Part shown: piece by piece, positions 1 to 9,119 of the stretch | Layout: the number at the start of each line of letters is the position of its first letter | How positions within the stretch are numbered: position 1 is the stretch's first letter | Origin: Longimicrobiales bacterium | Lineage (GTDB): Bacteria > Gemmatimonadota > Gemmatimonadetes > Longimicrobiales > Gaopeijiaceae | DNA: 64,000 bases | Assembly: GCA_958296005.1 (NCBI GenBank) | Contig: CATQHQ010000002.1 | Span: forward strand, 1,485,501-1,549,500 | Reading direction: 5' to 3' | Notes under the pieces: generated by a model | The model's database searches: none | What the model was told of the DNA's origin: nothing | Seen by the model: only the letters and a program-made list of their open reading frames with translations | Translations under genes and position numbers: made by a program

Positions 1-287
1 CGCACTTCCTCGTCGTCGGCCGCGAGGGCGCGGGCCACGCCGAGCCTGATCGCGTCGGCTTGGCCGGTCAGGCCTCCTCCGCGGACGCGAACCTCCACGT
101 CGAAGCGGCCCTCGGCGCCGGCCACGCGCATCGGATCCTCGACGCGGACCCGGTGGGCCGGCCGCGGGAAGTAGTCGTCGAGTTCGCGGCCGTTGATCCG
201 CCACTCCCCGCCGCCGGGACGAAGGCTGATCCGTGCCACGCTCGTCTTCCTTCTTCCGACGGCCTGACGCGGTTGCCACCCGCTCAC
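1..287 (-). CDS. rpsI: 30S ribosomal protein S9, partial (C-terminus beyond window)
   Basis: Small-subunit ribosomal protein that contacts P-site tRNA through its C-terminal tail. The readable N-terminal part has the S9 hallmarks GRRKTSVAR followed by [15 protein letters not shown] and a Gly-rich segment [22 protein letters not shown]. The gene runs off the left edge, so about 95 residues are present and the basic tail is missing. The chosen GTG start at 287 overlaps the rplM stop by four bases (GTGA), the usual arrangement for the L13-S9 pair, and implies translational coupling. It is co-transcribed with rplM. Confidence 0.95.
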   Translation of the reverse strand, partial: MSGWQPRQAVGRRKTSVARISLRPGGGEWRINGRELDDYFPRPAHRVRVEDPMRVAGAEGRFDVEVRVRGGGLTGQADAIRLGVARALAADDEEV

Positions 288-733
288 GACGTTCCTCGGG
301 CGCGTATGGCCAGCACCTTGGGGCTCTGGCCTTGGTGGGGGTGGGCCGGTCCGGCGTACACCCGAAGCTTCCGACGCATCTGGCGGCCCAGCTTGTTCTT
401 GGGAAGCATCCCCCGAACGGCCAGCTCGATCACTCGGTCGGGGAACCGCTCGATCATCTTGCGAAACGGGATGTGCTTCTCCCCGCCCATGTATCCCGAG
501 TGGCGAAAGTAGGTCTTCTGGTCCGCCTTGCGACCGGTGAGGCCTACCTTGGCGGCGTTGACCACGATCACGTTGTCGCCTGTGTCCAGATGCGGCGTGT
601 AGATCGCCTTGTGCTTGCCCCGGAGCACGCGGGCCACCTCGGTGGCCAGTCTTCCCAGAGGCTTGTCTTCGGCGTCCACGACCCACCATGCCCGGTGGAT
701 ATCGCCTTCTCGCGGAGTGAAGGTACTGTTCAC
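284..733 (-). CDS. rplM: 50S ribosomal protein L13
   Basis: Large-subunit ribosomal protein of 149 residues, close to the usual 140-150. L13 landmarks are visible: [18 protein letters not shown] near the N-terminus, [11 protein letters not shown], the [10 protein letters not shown] motif and [16 protein letters not shown] chose the GTG at 733 because a GGGAGG Shine-Dalgarno sequence lies just upstream; a longer reading frame continues upstream but is not L13-like. It is first in an rplM-rpsI operon, overlaps rpsI by four bases, and has a strong promoter about 90 bases upstream. Confidence 0.97.
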   Translation of the reverse strand: MNSTFTPREGDIHRAWWVVDAEDKPLGRLATEVARVLRGKHKAIYTPHLDTGDNVIVVNAAKVGLTGRKADQKTYFRHSGYMGGEKHIPFRKMIERFPDRVIELAVRGMLPKNKLGRQMRRKLRVYAGPAHPHQGQSPKVLAIRARGTS

Positions 734-823
734 GGTCCTCCCGTACTTGGGCTTGCCGCCCGCGCAACCGAGTCCGCTACCGGGGACGCGACGGCGCAAG
801 GGGGTGAAGGTGCAAAGCCTGAA

Positions 824-853
824 ATGATACTCCCGAGGGTCGGATGATGTCAA
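824..853 (-). promoter_or_regulatory. Sigma-70 promoter of rplM-rpsI
   Basis: On the minus strand a perfect -35 TTGACA (848-853) is followed after 18 bases by -10 TATCAT (824-829). This predicts transcription from about position 817 and a leader of roughly 85 bases before the rplM GTG. The -35 box is preceded by CGCCCG, as in the HU-like gene's promoter in this window. Confidence 0.7.
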
Positions 854-899
854 CGGGCGTCGCCGCGTGCGCGCCGGCAAGCCGACGGGGACGCCGGTG

Positions 900-1751
900 C
901 TAGTGGAAGTAGCTCTCCAGGAAGCGGGCTCGGGTCGGGTGGCGGAGGCGCGCCAGCGCCCTCTCCTTGATCTGGCGGACACGTTCCCGGGTCACGCTCA
1001 GAACCGCGCCGATCTCTTCCAGCGTCTTCGGTTCCTCGGCGTCGAGGCCGTAGTAGAGGCGGAGGACTCGCGCCTCCCGTTCCTCGAGGGTGGAGAGGGC
1101 CGAGTCCAGCATCTCCGTCAAGGCGCTCTCGAAGACCTGCTCGTCGGGTCTGGGCGACAGCTGGTCGGGCAGGTAGTCCAAGAGGCTGTTCTCGTCTCCG
1201 GGGCCTGCGGGGGCGTCCAGCGACAAGTGGGACTGGGAAACGGCCAACGTCGCGTCCAGCACCCCCTGCGAGAGCTCCAGACCGTCGGCGAGCTCGTGCA
1301 GCGTCGGTTCCCTTCCCAGGTCCTGGCGGAGCGAGGATTTGCGACGGCCGATCCTGTGGAGGGCCGCGGATCGGTTGAGGGGCACCCGAACGATGCGGCT
1401 CTGCTCGGCGATCGCTTGGAGGATCGCCTGCCGAATCCACCAGACGGCGTACGTGATGAACTTGATCCCCCTCCGCTCGTCGAACTTTCTGGCCGCCCGC
1501 ATCAGCCCAAGGTTCCCTTCGTTGACCAAGTCCTGAAGCGGAACGCCTTGGTTCCTGTACCTCTTGGCCACCTTGACCACGAACCGGAGGTTGGCGCGGA
1601 CCAGCTGGTCGAGCGCTTCATCGTTGCCCTCGCGGGCCTGAACGGCGAGGCGCACCTCCTCTGCCCGGTCGATCAGCGGGTAGCGGCCGATCTCTTCGAG
1701 GTACCGGCTAAAGGACCCGTCCGCCGGGTCCGAGCGGGAAGTGGCGCTCAT
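900..1751 (-). CDS. RpoD-family sigma factor without region 1.1
   Basis: Sigma-70 family factor (283 residues) that directs RNA polymerase to promoters. It has a region 1.2-like start ([15 protein letters not shown]), the region 2 core ([46 protein letters not shown]), region 3, and a region 4 helix-turn-helix ([19 protein letters not shown]). The acidic region 1.1 is absent, as in the short primary sigma factors of Bacteroidota and relatives. It could therefore be the housekeeping factor or a group 2 paralogue; the window cannot decide. The ATG at 1751 begins just before region 1.2. It is monocistronic, with an inverted repeat in its upstream region. Confidence 0.9.
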   Translation of the reverse strand: MSATSRSDPADGSFSRYLEEIGRYPLIDRAEEVRLAVQAREGNDEALDQLVRANLRFVVKVAKRYRNQGVPLQDLVNEGNLGLMRAARKFDERRGIKFITYAVWWIRQAILQAIAEQSRIVRVPLNRSAALHRIGRRKSSLRQDLGREPTLHELADGLELSQGVLDATLAVSQSHLSLDAPAGPGDENSLLDYLPDQLSPRPDEQVFESALTEMLDSALSTLEEREARVLRLYYGLDAEEPKTLEEIGAVLSVTRERVRQIKERALARLRHPTRARFLESYFH

Positions 1752-1796
1752 CCACCCTACTCTCGCTGAAGCGGGAGACTACGCCCTCCGCGAGGC

Positions 1797-1814
1797 GTCG
1801 CCGGCCCCGGCGAC
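1797..1814. repeat. Perfect inverted repeat upstream of the sigma factor gene
   Basis: GTCGCCGG and CCGGCGAC arms of 8 bases flank a 2-base centre, about 45 bases upstream of the sigma factor start codon. It lies in promoter or leader territory and could be an operator or a leader hairpin. No T-tract follows it, so it is not an intrinsic terminator. Confidence 0.5.
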
Positions 1815-1847
1815 AAAGAGCGGCGGACGGCGATCGCGGAGGCGTCC

Positions 1848-1872
1848 AAAAAATTTCGCAACGGAGGCCGTT
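1848..1872 (-). terminator. Possible intrinsic terminator after the comM / desulfurase / NtrC operon
   Basis: On the minus strand, about 70 bases past the NtrC stop, a short hairpin AACGG-CCT-CCGTT is followed a few bases later by AAATTTTTT. The stem is only 5 bp and the T-run starts late, so this is a weak candidate. It lies upstream of the sigma factor gene and could insulate it from read-through. Confidence 0.35.
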
Positions 1873-1940
1873 CGCGGGAAGTGGCGGATCGGTGGGCGGG
1901 CCTGCCGCCGACGGTCTTGGAAGCTCGCCGCGCTCCGTCG

Positions 1941-3317
1941 CTAGGGGCCGTCCGTCGCCGGAGCGCGCGCCAGGCCGTGCTTCTTGATCTTCTGGTGGAG
2001 GTTCGTGCGGGCCATCCCTATCCGGGCGGCGGTCTCGGTCACGTTCCAGCCGTTGGCGCGCAGCTTCTCCCCGATGAACGCCTTCTCCGACGCGTCCTTG
2101 AAGTCTTGGAACGACTCCATCGACGCAAAGCTCTCCGCGAAGCTGCCTCCAGCGTCGTGGCCGGACCCCACCTGCAGCACGTCCGCGCGCTCCACCGTCT
2201 CGCCGGGGCTCAGGATCAGCAGCCTCTCCACGGTGTTCTTGAGCTCCCGAACGTTCCCGGGCCAGTCCTGCCCCTCCAGTTCGGCGATCGCCTCCGGCGC
2301 GAACGGCTTGGCAGGCACGCCGCTCGTCTTGCGCAGATGGTCCACGAAGTGGGTCACCAGCATCGGTATGTCCTCGCGCCGGTTGCGGAGGGGAGGCATC
2401 CGTATCGGGACCACGTTGAGGCGGTAGTAGAGGTCCTCCCGGAAGTTGCCGTTTGCGATCTCCTCCTCCAGGTCCTTGTTGGTCGCCGAGACGACGCGGA
2501 CATCCACGGGCACGGGACGGGTCCCTCCCACACGGGTCACCTCGTCCCCCTCGAGAGCCTTGAGCACCTTCGCCTGAGCGTCCGGGGACATGTCGCCCAC
2601 CTCGTCCAAGAACAAGGTGCCGCCGTGCGCCTGCTCGAACTTCCCGGGTCGGCTGGCGACAGCGCCGGTGAACGCGCCCCTGACGTGGCCGAAGAGCTCG
2701 GACTCGATGAGGTTGGCGGGGATGGCGGCGCAGTTCACGTCCACGAAGGGCCTGTCCGCCCTGGGCGAGAGCCGATGGAGCGCTCGAGCGGCGAGTTCCT
2801 TGCCGGTTCCGTTCTCCCCCGTGACCATGACCCGGGCCAGAGTCCCGCCGACCGTCTCGATCCGCCGAAGCACCGTCTTGATGACTTCGGAGCCGCCGAC
2901 GATCTCGTATCGGACCTCGACGTCGTGCTTGAGCTGCTCCACGCTGTCCGAGAGGCCCCGGACGATCAGGGCGTTGCGCAGCGTCAGATGAAGGCGGTCG
3001 ATCTTGAGGGGCTTCTCCAGGAAGTCGAAGGCGCCCTTCCGGGTCGCTTCCACGGCGGTGCGGATCGTGCCGTGGCCCGAGATCATGACCACGATCGCCC
3101 CCGGGTCCTCTTTCTGGATGCGTTCCAGCACCTCCAGCCCGTCCATGCGGGGCATCTTGACGTCCAGGAGCGTCACGTCGGGCTTGAACTGGGCGTAGTC
3201 GTCCAGCCCGGAAGGACCGTCGGGGGAGAGGCGCACGCGGTGGCCGTCGTATTCCAGAACTTGTTGGAGGGCGTTCCGGATCGACCGTTCGTCGTCGACG
3301 ACCAGAATCTTCGCCAT
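1941..3317 (-). CDS. NtrC-family sigma-54-dependent response regulator
   Basis: Cytoplasmic transcription activator of 458 residues. It has a receiver domain (residues 1-120; acidic pair D8-D9, phosphoacceptor D52, K102), a sigma-54-interacting AAA+ domain with Walker A GENGTGKE (about 167-174), the GAFTGA loop (214-219) and Walker B LFLDE, and a C-terminal Fis-type helix-turn-helix ending in [11 protein letters not shown]. It should activate sigma-54 promoters after phosphorylation. The ATG at 3317 begins exactly at the receiver domain. It is last in an operon with comM and a cysteine desulfurase (10-base gap). No kinase is adjacent; an NtrY-like kinase lies about 8 kb away. Confidence 0.95.
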   Translation of the reverse strand: MAKILVVDDERSIRNALQQVLEYDGHRVRLSPDGPSGLDDYAQFKPDVTLLDVKMPRMDGLEVLERIQKEDPGAIVVMISGHGTIRTAVEATRKGAFDFLEKPLKIDRLHLTLRNALIVRGLSDSVEQLKHDVEVRYEIVGGSEVIKTVLRRIETVGGTLARVMVTGENGTGKELAARALHRLSPRADRPFVDVNCAAIPANLIESELFGHVRGAFTGAVASRPGKFEQAHGGTLFLDEVGDMSPDAQAKVLKALEGDEVTRVGGTRPVPVDVRVVSATNKDLEEEIANGNFREDLYYRLNVVPIRMPPLRNRREDIPMLVTHFVDHLRKTSGVPAKPFAPEAIAELEGQDWPGNVRELKNTVERLLILSPGETVERADVLQVGSGHDAGGSFAESFASMESFQDFKDASEKAFIGEKLRANGWNVTETAARIGMARTNLHQKIKKHGLARAPATDGP

Positions 3318-3327
3318 CGCTGCGGTT

Positions 3328-4503
3328 CTAGGGCGCGACGGCGAGATCGACGGGCACGGTGGTCGGGCGAAGCGTTGCGTCCACGCCCTCCAGCGCAGCC
3401 CCCACATCTTCTTCGGACGAGGCCCACCCGAGGGAGAAGCGTACGGCGCCTTCCTCCGAAGTTCCCAGAACGGCGTGGACCTCCGGCGCGCAGTGGATCC
3501 CCGCCCGGGTCTGGACGCCGTGCTCCCGGTCCAGGCGTTCGGCCAGGGTCGCGGCGTCCATGCGCCGGGAACGCACGGTAACCACGGGCACGCCGTCCGG
3601 CGCCGGAGGCGAGAGCACGTCGAGCCCGGGTACCGAGGAGAGCCCGTCGCGAAGGCGGGCCTTCAACGCCATCTCCCTGGCGTGCACCGCGCCCACTCCC
3701 TCCCTGGCGAGGAAGCGGCACCCCGCAAGAAGGCCGGCCAGGCCGGGAACGTTTCCCGTTCCTGCCTCAAGCCGGTCCGGCATTTCCAGAGGCATCTCCC
3801 GGCGTCTGGAGTCCCCTCCCGTGCCGCCGACGCAGTAGGGCTCGATCTCTACTCCGTCCCGCACCCACAGGCCGCCGGTGCCTTGGGGGGCCAGCAGGCC
3901 CTTGTGCCCCGTGAAGGCAACGACGTCGGCGCCGGATTCGGCCAAGTCGGCTTCGACGTGGCCGGCGGCCTGCGCGGCGTCGGCCACCACGACCGCGCCG
4001 GCGGAATGGGCCAGCCGGGCCATCGGCCCCAGAGGCGCCACGGTGCCCAGCACGTTGGACGCCACGTTGACGGCCAGCACCTTGGCGCCGTCCAGCAGGC
4101 GGGCCGTCTCCTCCAGGTCCACCCCGCCCGCCGGGTCGCCGGATATCGTCCGCACCTCGACCCCGCGGGTCTGGGCCAAGCGGTGGGCAGGACGCAGCAC
4201 GGCGTTGTGGTCGTACTGGGAGATCACCAGCACGTCGCCGGGCCCAAGAAGGCCGTAGAGGGCCGTGTTGAGGGCGTGGGTGGCGTTGTGGGCGAACGCA
4301 ACCCGTCCAGGGTCGCCGGGGAGGCTCAGGACTCGGGCGACGGCGCGGCGGCACCGGAAGGCGATCCGGGTAGCCTCCACGGCGCCCGAATGGCCGCCGC
4401 GCCCCGGAGTGCAGCCCACGCTCCCTAGAAACTCGGCTACCGCGTCGACGACCTCGGGAGGGCGCACAGCGGACGTGGCGGCGTAGTCCATGTAGTGCCT
4501 CAT
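3328..4503 (-). CDS. Cysteine desulfurase-like class V aminotransferase
   Basis: PLP-dependent enzyme of the NifS/SufS fold (391 residues), expected to remove sulfur from cysteine as an enzyme-bound persulfide for Fe-S clusters or thiolation. Visible features are the N-terminal YMDYAATSAVRP, the cofactor-binding ADAAQAAGH (D175), the PLP lysine K201 in FTGHKGLLAPQG, and C338 in RAGIHCAP, where desulfurases carry the persulfide cysteine. It resembles the stand-alone group-II desulfurase-like branch. No scaffold or sufBCD partner is adjacent, so the sulfur acceptor is unknown. It lies 10 bases after comM and 10 before the NtrC-type gene, indicating an operon. The start could be Met1 or Met5. 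Confidence 0.88.
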   Translation of the reverse strand: MRHYMDYAATSAVRPPEVVDAVAEFLGSVGCTPGRGGHSGAVEATRIAFRCRRAVARVLSLPGDPGRVAFAHNATHALNTALYGLLGPGDVLVISQYDHNAVLRPAHRLAQTRGVEVRTISGDPAGGVDLEETARLLDGAKVLAVNVASNVLGTVAPLGPMARLAHSAGAVVVADAAQAAGHVEADLAESGADVVAFTGHKGLLAPQGTGGLWVRDGVEIEPYCVGGTGGDSRRREMPLEMPDRLEAGTGNVPGLAGLLAGCRFLAREGVGAVHAREMALKARLRDGLSSVPGLDVLSPPAPDGVPVVTVRSRRMDAATLAERLDREHGVQTRAGIHCAPEVHAVLGTSEEGAVRFSLGWASSEEDVGAALEGVDATLRPTTVPVDLAVAP

Positions 4504-4513
4504 GCCCGGGAGG

Positions 4514-6040
4514 CTAACCCGGACGAAACCCCACTCGCAACCGCAGGGCTTCCGCCACTACCCGCGCCCCTAGGCGCTCCTCTCCAGCCAAGTCGGCGAT
4601 CGTCCTGGCCAGTCGGAGCGTGCGATGGACCGCTCGGGCAGAGAGGCGGAACCTCCCGACCCCTTCCTCCAGAAGGCGGGACGCTCCCGGCGCCAGCGGG
4701 CACGCGGTCATCAGGTCCCGGGCGGGAATTCGGGCGTTCAAGGGGCTCGCGCCCTCGGCGTCGGCGCCGCCGCGGCGCGCGGCTTGCCGGCGACGAGCCT
4801 CGAGGACCTGGGTTCGGGCCGCGTCCGAGCCGCGACCCGACCCGCAGGCCGCGCCCTCCAACTCCCGCCACGTCACCGGACTCGTGCCGACGTGGATATC
4901 GAGACGGTCCAGGAGAGGACCCGAGATCCGGGCACGGTAGCGCGCCACGTCCCGATCGTGGCAGATGCAGTCGTCGCCCCCCATCCCGCACGGACAAGGG
5001 TTCATGGCGGCGACGATCTGGAAGCGAGCCGGGAACGTTACGGAGTGGCGCACCCGGGCGATCCTGATCCGGCCGGACTCGATCGGCTGTCGGAGGGTCT
5101 CCAGGACCCGCCGGCCGAACTCGGGGAGCTCGTCAAGGAAGAGGACACCCAGGTGGGCCAGGCTGATCTCTCCGGGGCGAGGAGGGTTCCCGCCTCCAAC
5201 GAGGCCTCCGGCCGAGATCGTGTGGTGGGGCGCCCGGAAGGGTCGGGTCGTCTTCACCGGCTCTCCGGCGTCGAGGAGCCCGGCCACCGAGTGGACCCGG
5301 GTCACCTCCAAGGACTCGCGCTCGGAGAGAGGAGGCAGAAGCCCAGGCAGGCGACGAGCCAGCATCGTCTTCCCCGCCCCCGGCAGACCCGACATGAGGA
5401 GGCTGTGGCCCCCCGCGGCGGCAACGACCAGAGCCCGCTTCGCCAGGGCCTGTCCTCGCACCTCGCGCAGGTCCGGGCCGGGAGCGTGGGAGCGAACCGC
5501 AGCCGCCGGGGCTCTGGGGCGGAGCACGTCCCCGCGCCGAAGGTGGGCAACGAGCTCGCCCAGGTCGGCGACTCCGAAGATCTCCACGCCGGGCGCCGCC
5601 GACGCTTCGCGAGCGTTCCCGAGCGGTACGAAGAGCCGTTTCCGCCCTTCCGCAAAGCAGCTCATGGCCAGGGCTATGGCGCCCCGGATCGGGCGCGCCG
5701 ATCCGTCCAAGCCCAGCTCGCCTACGAAGGCGCTCCCTTCCAGCCACTCGATCGGGATCTGTCCGGAAGCCGCCAAGAGACCGACGGCCACGGGTAAGTC
5801 GAAGCCGGATCCGGACTTGGGCAGGTCCGCCGGGGCCAAGTTGACGGTGACCCGGCGGGGCGGCAGGGAGATGCCCGCGTGGGCCAGGGCGGCGAACACC
5901 CGCTCCTTTCCCTCCCGCACCGCTCCCGCCGGAAGTCCCACTACGGTGAAGACCGGGAGGCCCGTCTGAACTTTGACCTCGACCCTCACGGGCTGGCCTT
6001 CGACCCCGTGAACCCAGTAGGAATGAACGACGGCGAGCAT
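4514..6040 (-). CDS. comM: YifB/ComM-family Mg-chelatase-like AAA+ ATPase
   Basis: AAA+ ATPase of 508 residues. ComM homologues act as hexameric branch-migration helicases that promote recombination of incoming DNA during transformation. It has the N-terminal ChlI-like domain (VVGLPAGAVREGKERV; NLAPADLPKSGSGFDLPVA), Walker A SGLPGAGKTM, Walker B GVLFLDELPEF, the Cys-rich insert MNPCPCG followed by CIC, and the C-terminal domain with SARAVHRTLRLARTIADL. Length matches the family. It is first in an operon with the desulfurase and NtrC genes and is divergent from the transhydrogenase genes. A ComF homologue lies at 60 kb. Confidence 0.95.
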   Translation of the reverse strand: MLAVVHSYWVHGVEGQPVRVEVKVQTGLPVFTVVGLPAGAVREGKERVFAALAHAGISLPPRRVTVNLAPADLPKSGSGFDLPVAVGLLAASGQIPIEWLEGSAFVGELGLDGSARPIRGAIALAMSCFAEGRKRLFVPLGNAREASAAPGVEIFGVADLGELVAHLRRGDVLRPRAPAAAVRSHAPGPDLREVRGQALAKRALVVAAAGGHSLLMSGLPGAGKTMLARRLPGLLPPLSERESLEVTRVHSVAGLLDAGEPVKTTRPFRAPHHTISAGGLVGGGNPPRPGEISLAHLGVLFLDELPEFGRRVLETLRQPIESGRIRIARVRHSVTFPARFQIVAAMNPCPCGMGGDDCICHDRDVARYRARISGPLLDRLDIHVGTSPVTWRELEGAACGSGRGSDAARTQVLEARRRQAARRGGADAEGASPLNARIPARDLMTACPLAPGASRLLEEGVGRFRLSARAVHRTLRLARTIADLAGEERLGARVVAEALRLRVGFRPG

Positions 6041-6097
6041 GGCGGCGACACTTTCGGCAGGAGACCTAGCCGCAGCGTATCACCGTAGCCGAGACGA

Positions 6098-6125
6098 TTG
6101 GATAGCTGGATCGGCCAGATATTCT
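6098..6125 (+). promoter_or_regulatory. Candidate promoter of the transhydrogenase operon
   Basis: TTGGAT (6098-6103) and TATTCT (6120-6125) are separated by 16 bases in the 220-base divergent region between comM and pntAA. This would give a leader of about 130 bases. I see no other clear signal in that region. Confidence 0.4.
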
Positions 6126-6260
6126 TCTGGTCCCGGGCAGCGTCGGGGGCGGGCCGGACGAGCGGCGGGCGCCGGGCCTGCTGGCGGAATGGTCGAGCTC
6201 GCCGCAAGTTGTCGCGGTTCCTTCCCGGCAGGGGTCCTACACCGAAGAGAAACGACGCCC

Positions 6261-7406
6261 ATGAGAATTGCGGTCATGACGGAGACCCGCGCGGACGAGC
6301 GGCGGGTGGCCCTCGCTCCCGCCGCCGCGCGCGAGTACAAGAAGCGCGGCTGGGAGCTTCGCGTCCAAGCCGGCGCCGGCACGGGCGCGTCCTTTGCCGA
6401 CGACGACTTCCGGGAGGCCGGCGTGGAGGTGGTGGCCGGCCGAGACCCGACGCTCGAGGGCGCGAACGTGGTCCTCAAGGTTCAGCCCCCGTCGATGGAA
6501 GAGGTGTCGGCGCTTCCCCGGGGGTGCGCGCTGGTCTGCCATCTGAATCCGTTGAGTCCTTCCGCCGAGATCGCGGCCCTGGCGGAGCGGAACGTGACCT
6601 CCTACGCCGTCGAGCTGGTCCCTCGGATCACCCGGGCGCAGAAGATGGACGTGCTCTCCTCCCAGGCGACGGTGGCGGGCTACAAGGCCGTGCTGCAGGG
6701 CGCCGACGCCGTGACCCGGTTCCTACCGATGCTCACCACCGCGGCCGGCACGGTTCGCCCCGCCAAGGCGATGATCCTTGGCGCCGGCGTGGCCGGCCTA
6801 CAGGCGATCGCCACGGCTCGGCGGCTCGGTGCGGTGGTGTCGGCGTTCGACATCCGGCCGGCCGTGAAGGAGCAGGTGCAGAGCCTGGGCGCCAAGTTCC
6901 TCGAGGCGGAGCTCGACGAGGGCGCCGAGGACGAGGGCGGCTACGCCAAGGCACTCTCCGAGGAGCAGCACCAGCGGGAGCTCGAGCTGATCGCCGCCCA
7001 CATCCGGGAGATGGACTTGGTGATCTCCACCGCCCAGATCCCAGGTCGGCCCGCGCCGGTGCTGGTCACCAAGGAGATGGTGGAGTCGATGCGCGCGGGG
7101 AGCGCGATCGTGGACTTGGCTTCCGAGTCCGGCGGCAACTGCGAGCTGACGTCCGCGGGCGAGACGGTCTTCCACCACGGGGTTGCGGTCATGGGGCCGT
7201 CGAACCTGCCCGCGGAGCTTCCCTTCCACGCGAGCGAGATGTACGCTCGCAACTTGGCCGCCTTCGTCTGCCACCTCTTCGACGACGAAGGCCGGACGAA
7301 CCCTGAAGACGAGATCACCGCCGCCACCTGCGTGACCCGGGACGGCGAAGTCGTGAACGAGCGGGCCGGAGCGACTCCGGCCGGCGCCGCGGAGCAGCAG
7401 AGATGA
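6261..7406 (+). CDS. pntAA: NAD(P) transhydrogenase, alpha subunit part 1
   Basis: Soluble NAD(H)-binding domain I of proton-translocating transhydrogenase, which couples hydride transfer between NADH and NADP+ to proton movement. The 381-residue protein has the alanine dehydrogenase/PNT N-domain (MRIAVMTETRADERRVALAP) and the Rossmann domain with ILGAGVAGLQAIATA and FDIRPAVKEQVQSLGAKF. The chosen ATG at 6261 matches the conserved N-terminus; longer in-frame upstream sequence is not conserved. It overlaps the next subunit by four bases (ATGA), as in bacteria with a split alpha chain. Confidence 0.95.
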   Translation: MRIAVMTETRADERRVALAPAAAREYKKRGWELRVQAGAGTGASFADDDFREAGVEVVAGRDPTLEGANVVLKVQPPSMEEVSALPRGCALVCHLNPLSPSAEIAALAERNVTSYAVELVPRITRAQKMDVLSSQATVAGYKAVLQGADAVTRFLPMLTTAAGTVRPAKAMILGAGVAGLQAIATARRLGAVVSAFDIRPAVKEQVQSLGAKFLEAELDEGAEDEGGYAKALSEEQHQRELELIAAHIREMDLVISTAQIPGRPAPVLVTKEMVESMRAGSAIVDLASESGGNCELTSAGETVFHHGVAVMGPSNLPAELPFHASEMYARNLAAFVCHLFDDEGRTNPEDEITAATCVTRDGEVVNERAGATPAGAAEQQR

Positions 7407-7681
7407 GCGAGATGCTGATCGGCCTGTACGTGTTCGTGCTGGCCACATTGGCTGGCAAGGAGGTGATCTCCAAGGTCCCTCCGACCCTGCACACCCCCCT
7501 CATGTCCGGGGCCAACGCGATCTCGGGGATCGCCGTCATCGGGGCGCTGATCGTGACCGGCGTGGCCGAGACGCCGGTGGTCCGCTGGCTGGGGGCGGCA
7601 GGCATCGTCATGGCGACGATCAACGTGGTCGGCGGCTTCATGGTCACCGACCGAATGCTCCGCATGTTCAAGAAAGGCTAG
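7403..7681 (+). CDS. pntAB: NAD(P) transhydrogenase, alpha subunit part 2 (membrane)
   Basis: Small 92-residue inner-membrane subunit contributing part of domain II, the proton channel. About three hydrophobic helices are visible (LIGLYVFVLATLAG; ISGIAVIGALIVTGV; GIVMATINVVGGFMV). The conserved KVPPTLHTPLMSGANAISG segment is characteristic of this subunit. The start overlaps pntAA by four bases and pntB begins six bases after the stop, so the three form one operon. Confidence 0.95.
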   Translation: MSEMLIGLYVFVLATLAGKEVISKVPPTLHTPLMSGANAISGIAVIGALIVTGVAETPVVRWLGAAGIVMATINVVGGFMVTDRMLRMFKKG

Positions 7682-7687
7682 GGCGAC

Positions 7688-9073
7688 ATGGACACGACCG
7701 TGATCGCTCACCTGGCTCTCCTGGCGTCGGCGTTCCTCTTCGTCTCGGGGATCAAGCAGCTCTCGTCGCCGGCCACGGCCCGCTCCGGGAACGCCCGGGC
7801 CGCCCTGGCGATGCTCGTGGCCGTCGTGGTCACCGTGCTCCAGAACGAGATCCTGAGCTGGCCGATCGTCGCCGCGTCGGTGGTGGCGGGCGCACTGGCA
7901 GGTTCGTTCCTGGCCCGGACGATCAAGATGACGGCAATGCCCCAGCTGGTGGCCGTCTTCAATGGATTCGGGGGCGGTGCGTCGGCGGCAGTGGCAGGCG
8001 CCGAGTTCCTCCGGGTCGCCGGCGGCGGGGCCACCCTGCCTGCGGCCGAAGGCGCAACGATCGTCTTGGGCACGCTGATCGGCGCCGTGACGTTGTCGGG
8101 CAGCTTCATCGCCTACGGCAAGCTCCAGGGGATCGTCACCGGCAACCCGGTCGTCTTCCCTCTGCAGAAGACCGCCAACGCGATCCTGTTCCTGGGCATC
8201 CTCGTGGCGGGCGCCGCGCTGACGGTGGGCGACCCCACCCCCGAGATGTACTTCGCCCTGGCGGGGGCGGCGCTTGTCCTGGGAGTCCTGCTGGTGATCC
8301 CCATCGGCGGCGCGGATATGCCGGTGGTCGTCTCGCTCCTCAACTCGTACTCGGGACTTGCGGCGGCGGCCACGGGGTTCGCCCTCGGCAACATGATCCT
8401 CATCATCGCGGGCGCCTTGGTGGGCGCTTCGGGCCTGATCCTGACCCAGATCATGTGCAAGGCCATGAACCGCTCCCTGGCCAACGTGGCGTTCGGAGCG
8501 TTCGGGGCGGAGGGGCCCAAGGCGAAGCTCAAGACCGGGGAGCGCCCGGTACGGGACGTGGACGCCGAGCAGGCGGCGATGATCCTGGCGTACGCGAGCT
8601 CGGTGGCGGTGGTGCCGGGCTACGGGCTGGCTGTGGCCCAGGCCCAGCACGAGCTCAAGAAGGTGTGCGACATGTTGCAGGAGCGGGGCGTGACGGTGCG
8701 CTTCGGCATCCACCCGGTGGCAGGCCGGATGCCCGGCCACATGAACGTGCTCCTGGCGGAAGCGGACGTGTCCTACGACCAGCTGCTCGATCTGGACGAG
8801 ATCAATCCGGAGTTCGGGTCCACCGACGTGGTGCTCGTGGTGGGCGCCAACGACGTAGTGAACCCGGCGGCTCGCGACCCGGATTCGGTGATCGCCGGGA
8901 TGCCGATCCTGGACGTGGACCGGGCCCGGAGCGTGATCGTGATGAAGCGCTCCCTGAGCGCCGGGTTCGCCGGGATCGACAACGACCTCTTCTACATGGA
9001 CAACACGATGATGTTCTTCGGCGACGCCAAGCAGGCGATGTCGGACTTGGTGCGGGAGGTGCGCGAGGCCTGA
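7688..9073 (+). CDS. pntB: NAD(P) transhydrogenase, beta subunit
   Basis: A 461-residue subunit holding most of the transmembrane domain II (eight or so hydrophobic helices in the first 270 residues) and the NADP(H)-binding domain III. Domain III landmarks are VVPGYGLAVAQAQHELK, GIHPVAGRMPGHMNVLLAEA, NDVVNPAARDP and MKRSLSAGFAGIDNDLFY, which closes over NADP. Length matches the family. It ends the transhydrogenase operon; an inverted repeat straddles its stop codon. Confidence 0.96.
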   Translation: MDTTVIAHLALLASAFLFVSGIKQLSSPATARSGNARAALAMLVAVVVTVLQNEILSWPIVAASVVAGALAGSFLARTIKMTAMPQLVAVFNGFGGGASAAVAGAEFLRVAGGGATLPAAEGATIVLGTLIGAVTLSGSFIAYGKLQGIVTGNPVVFPLQKTANAILFLGILVAGAALTVGDPTPEMYFALAGAALVLGVLLVIPIGGADMPVVVSLLNSYSGLAAAATGFALGNMILIIAGALVGASGLILTQIMCKAMNRSLANVAFGAFGAEGPKAKLKTGERPVRDVDAEQAAMILAYASSVAVVPGYGLAVAQAQHELKKVCDMLQERGVTVRFGIHPVAGRMPGHMNVLLAEADVSYDQLLDLDEINPEFGSTDVVLVVGANDVVNPAARDPDSVIAGMPILDVDRARSVIVMKRSLSAGFAGIDNDLFYMDNTMMFFGDAKQAMSDLVREVREA

Positions 9074-9090
9074 TCCGATCGGCGCACCTC
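9056..9090. terminator. Inverted repeat across the pntB stop, possible terminator hairpin
   Basis: Perfect 9-base arms GAGGTGCGC (9056-9064) and GCGCACCTC (9082-9090) enclose 17 bases that include the pntB TGA. The hairpin sits between convergent pntB and the decarboxylase gene. There is no T-tract, so it would act as a stabilising or factor-assisted stop at most. Confidence 0.4.
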
Positions 9091-9119
9091 GGTCAGCCTG
9101 GGCGCAAGCCGAGCCAAGC

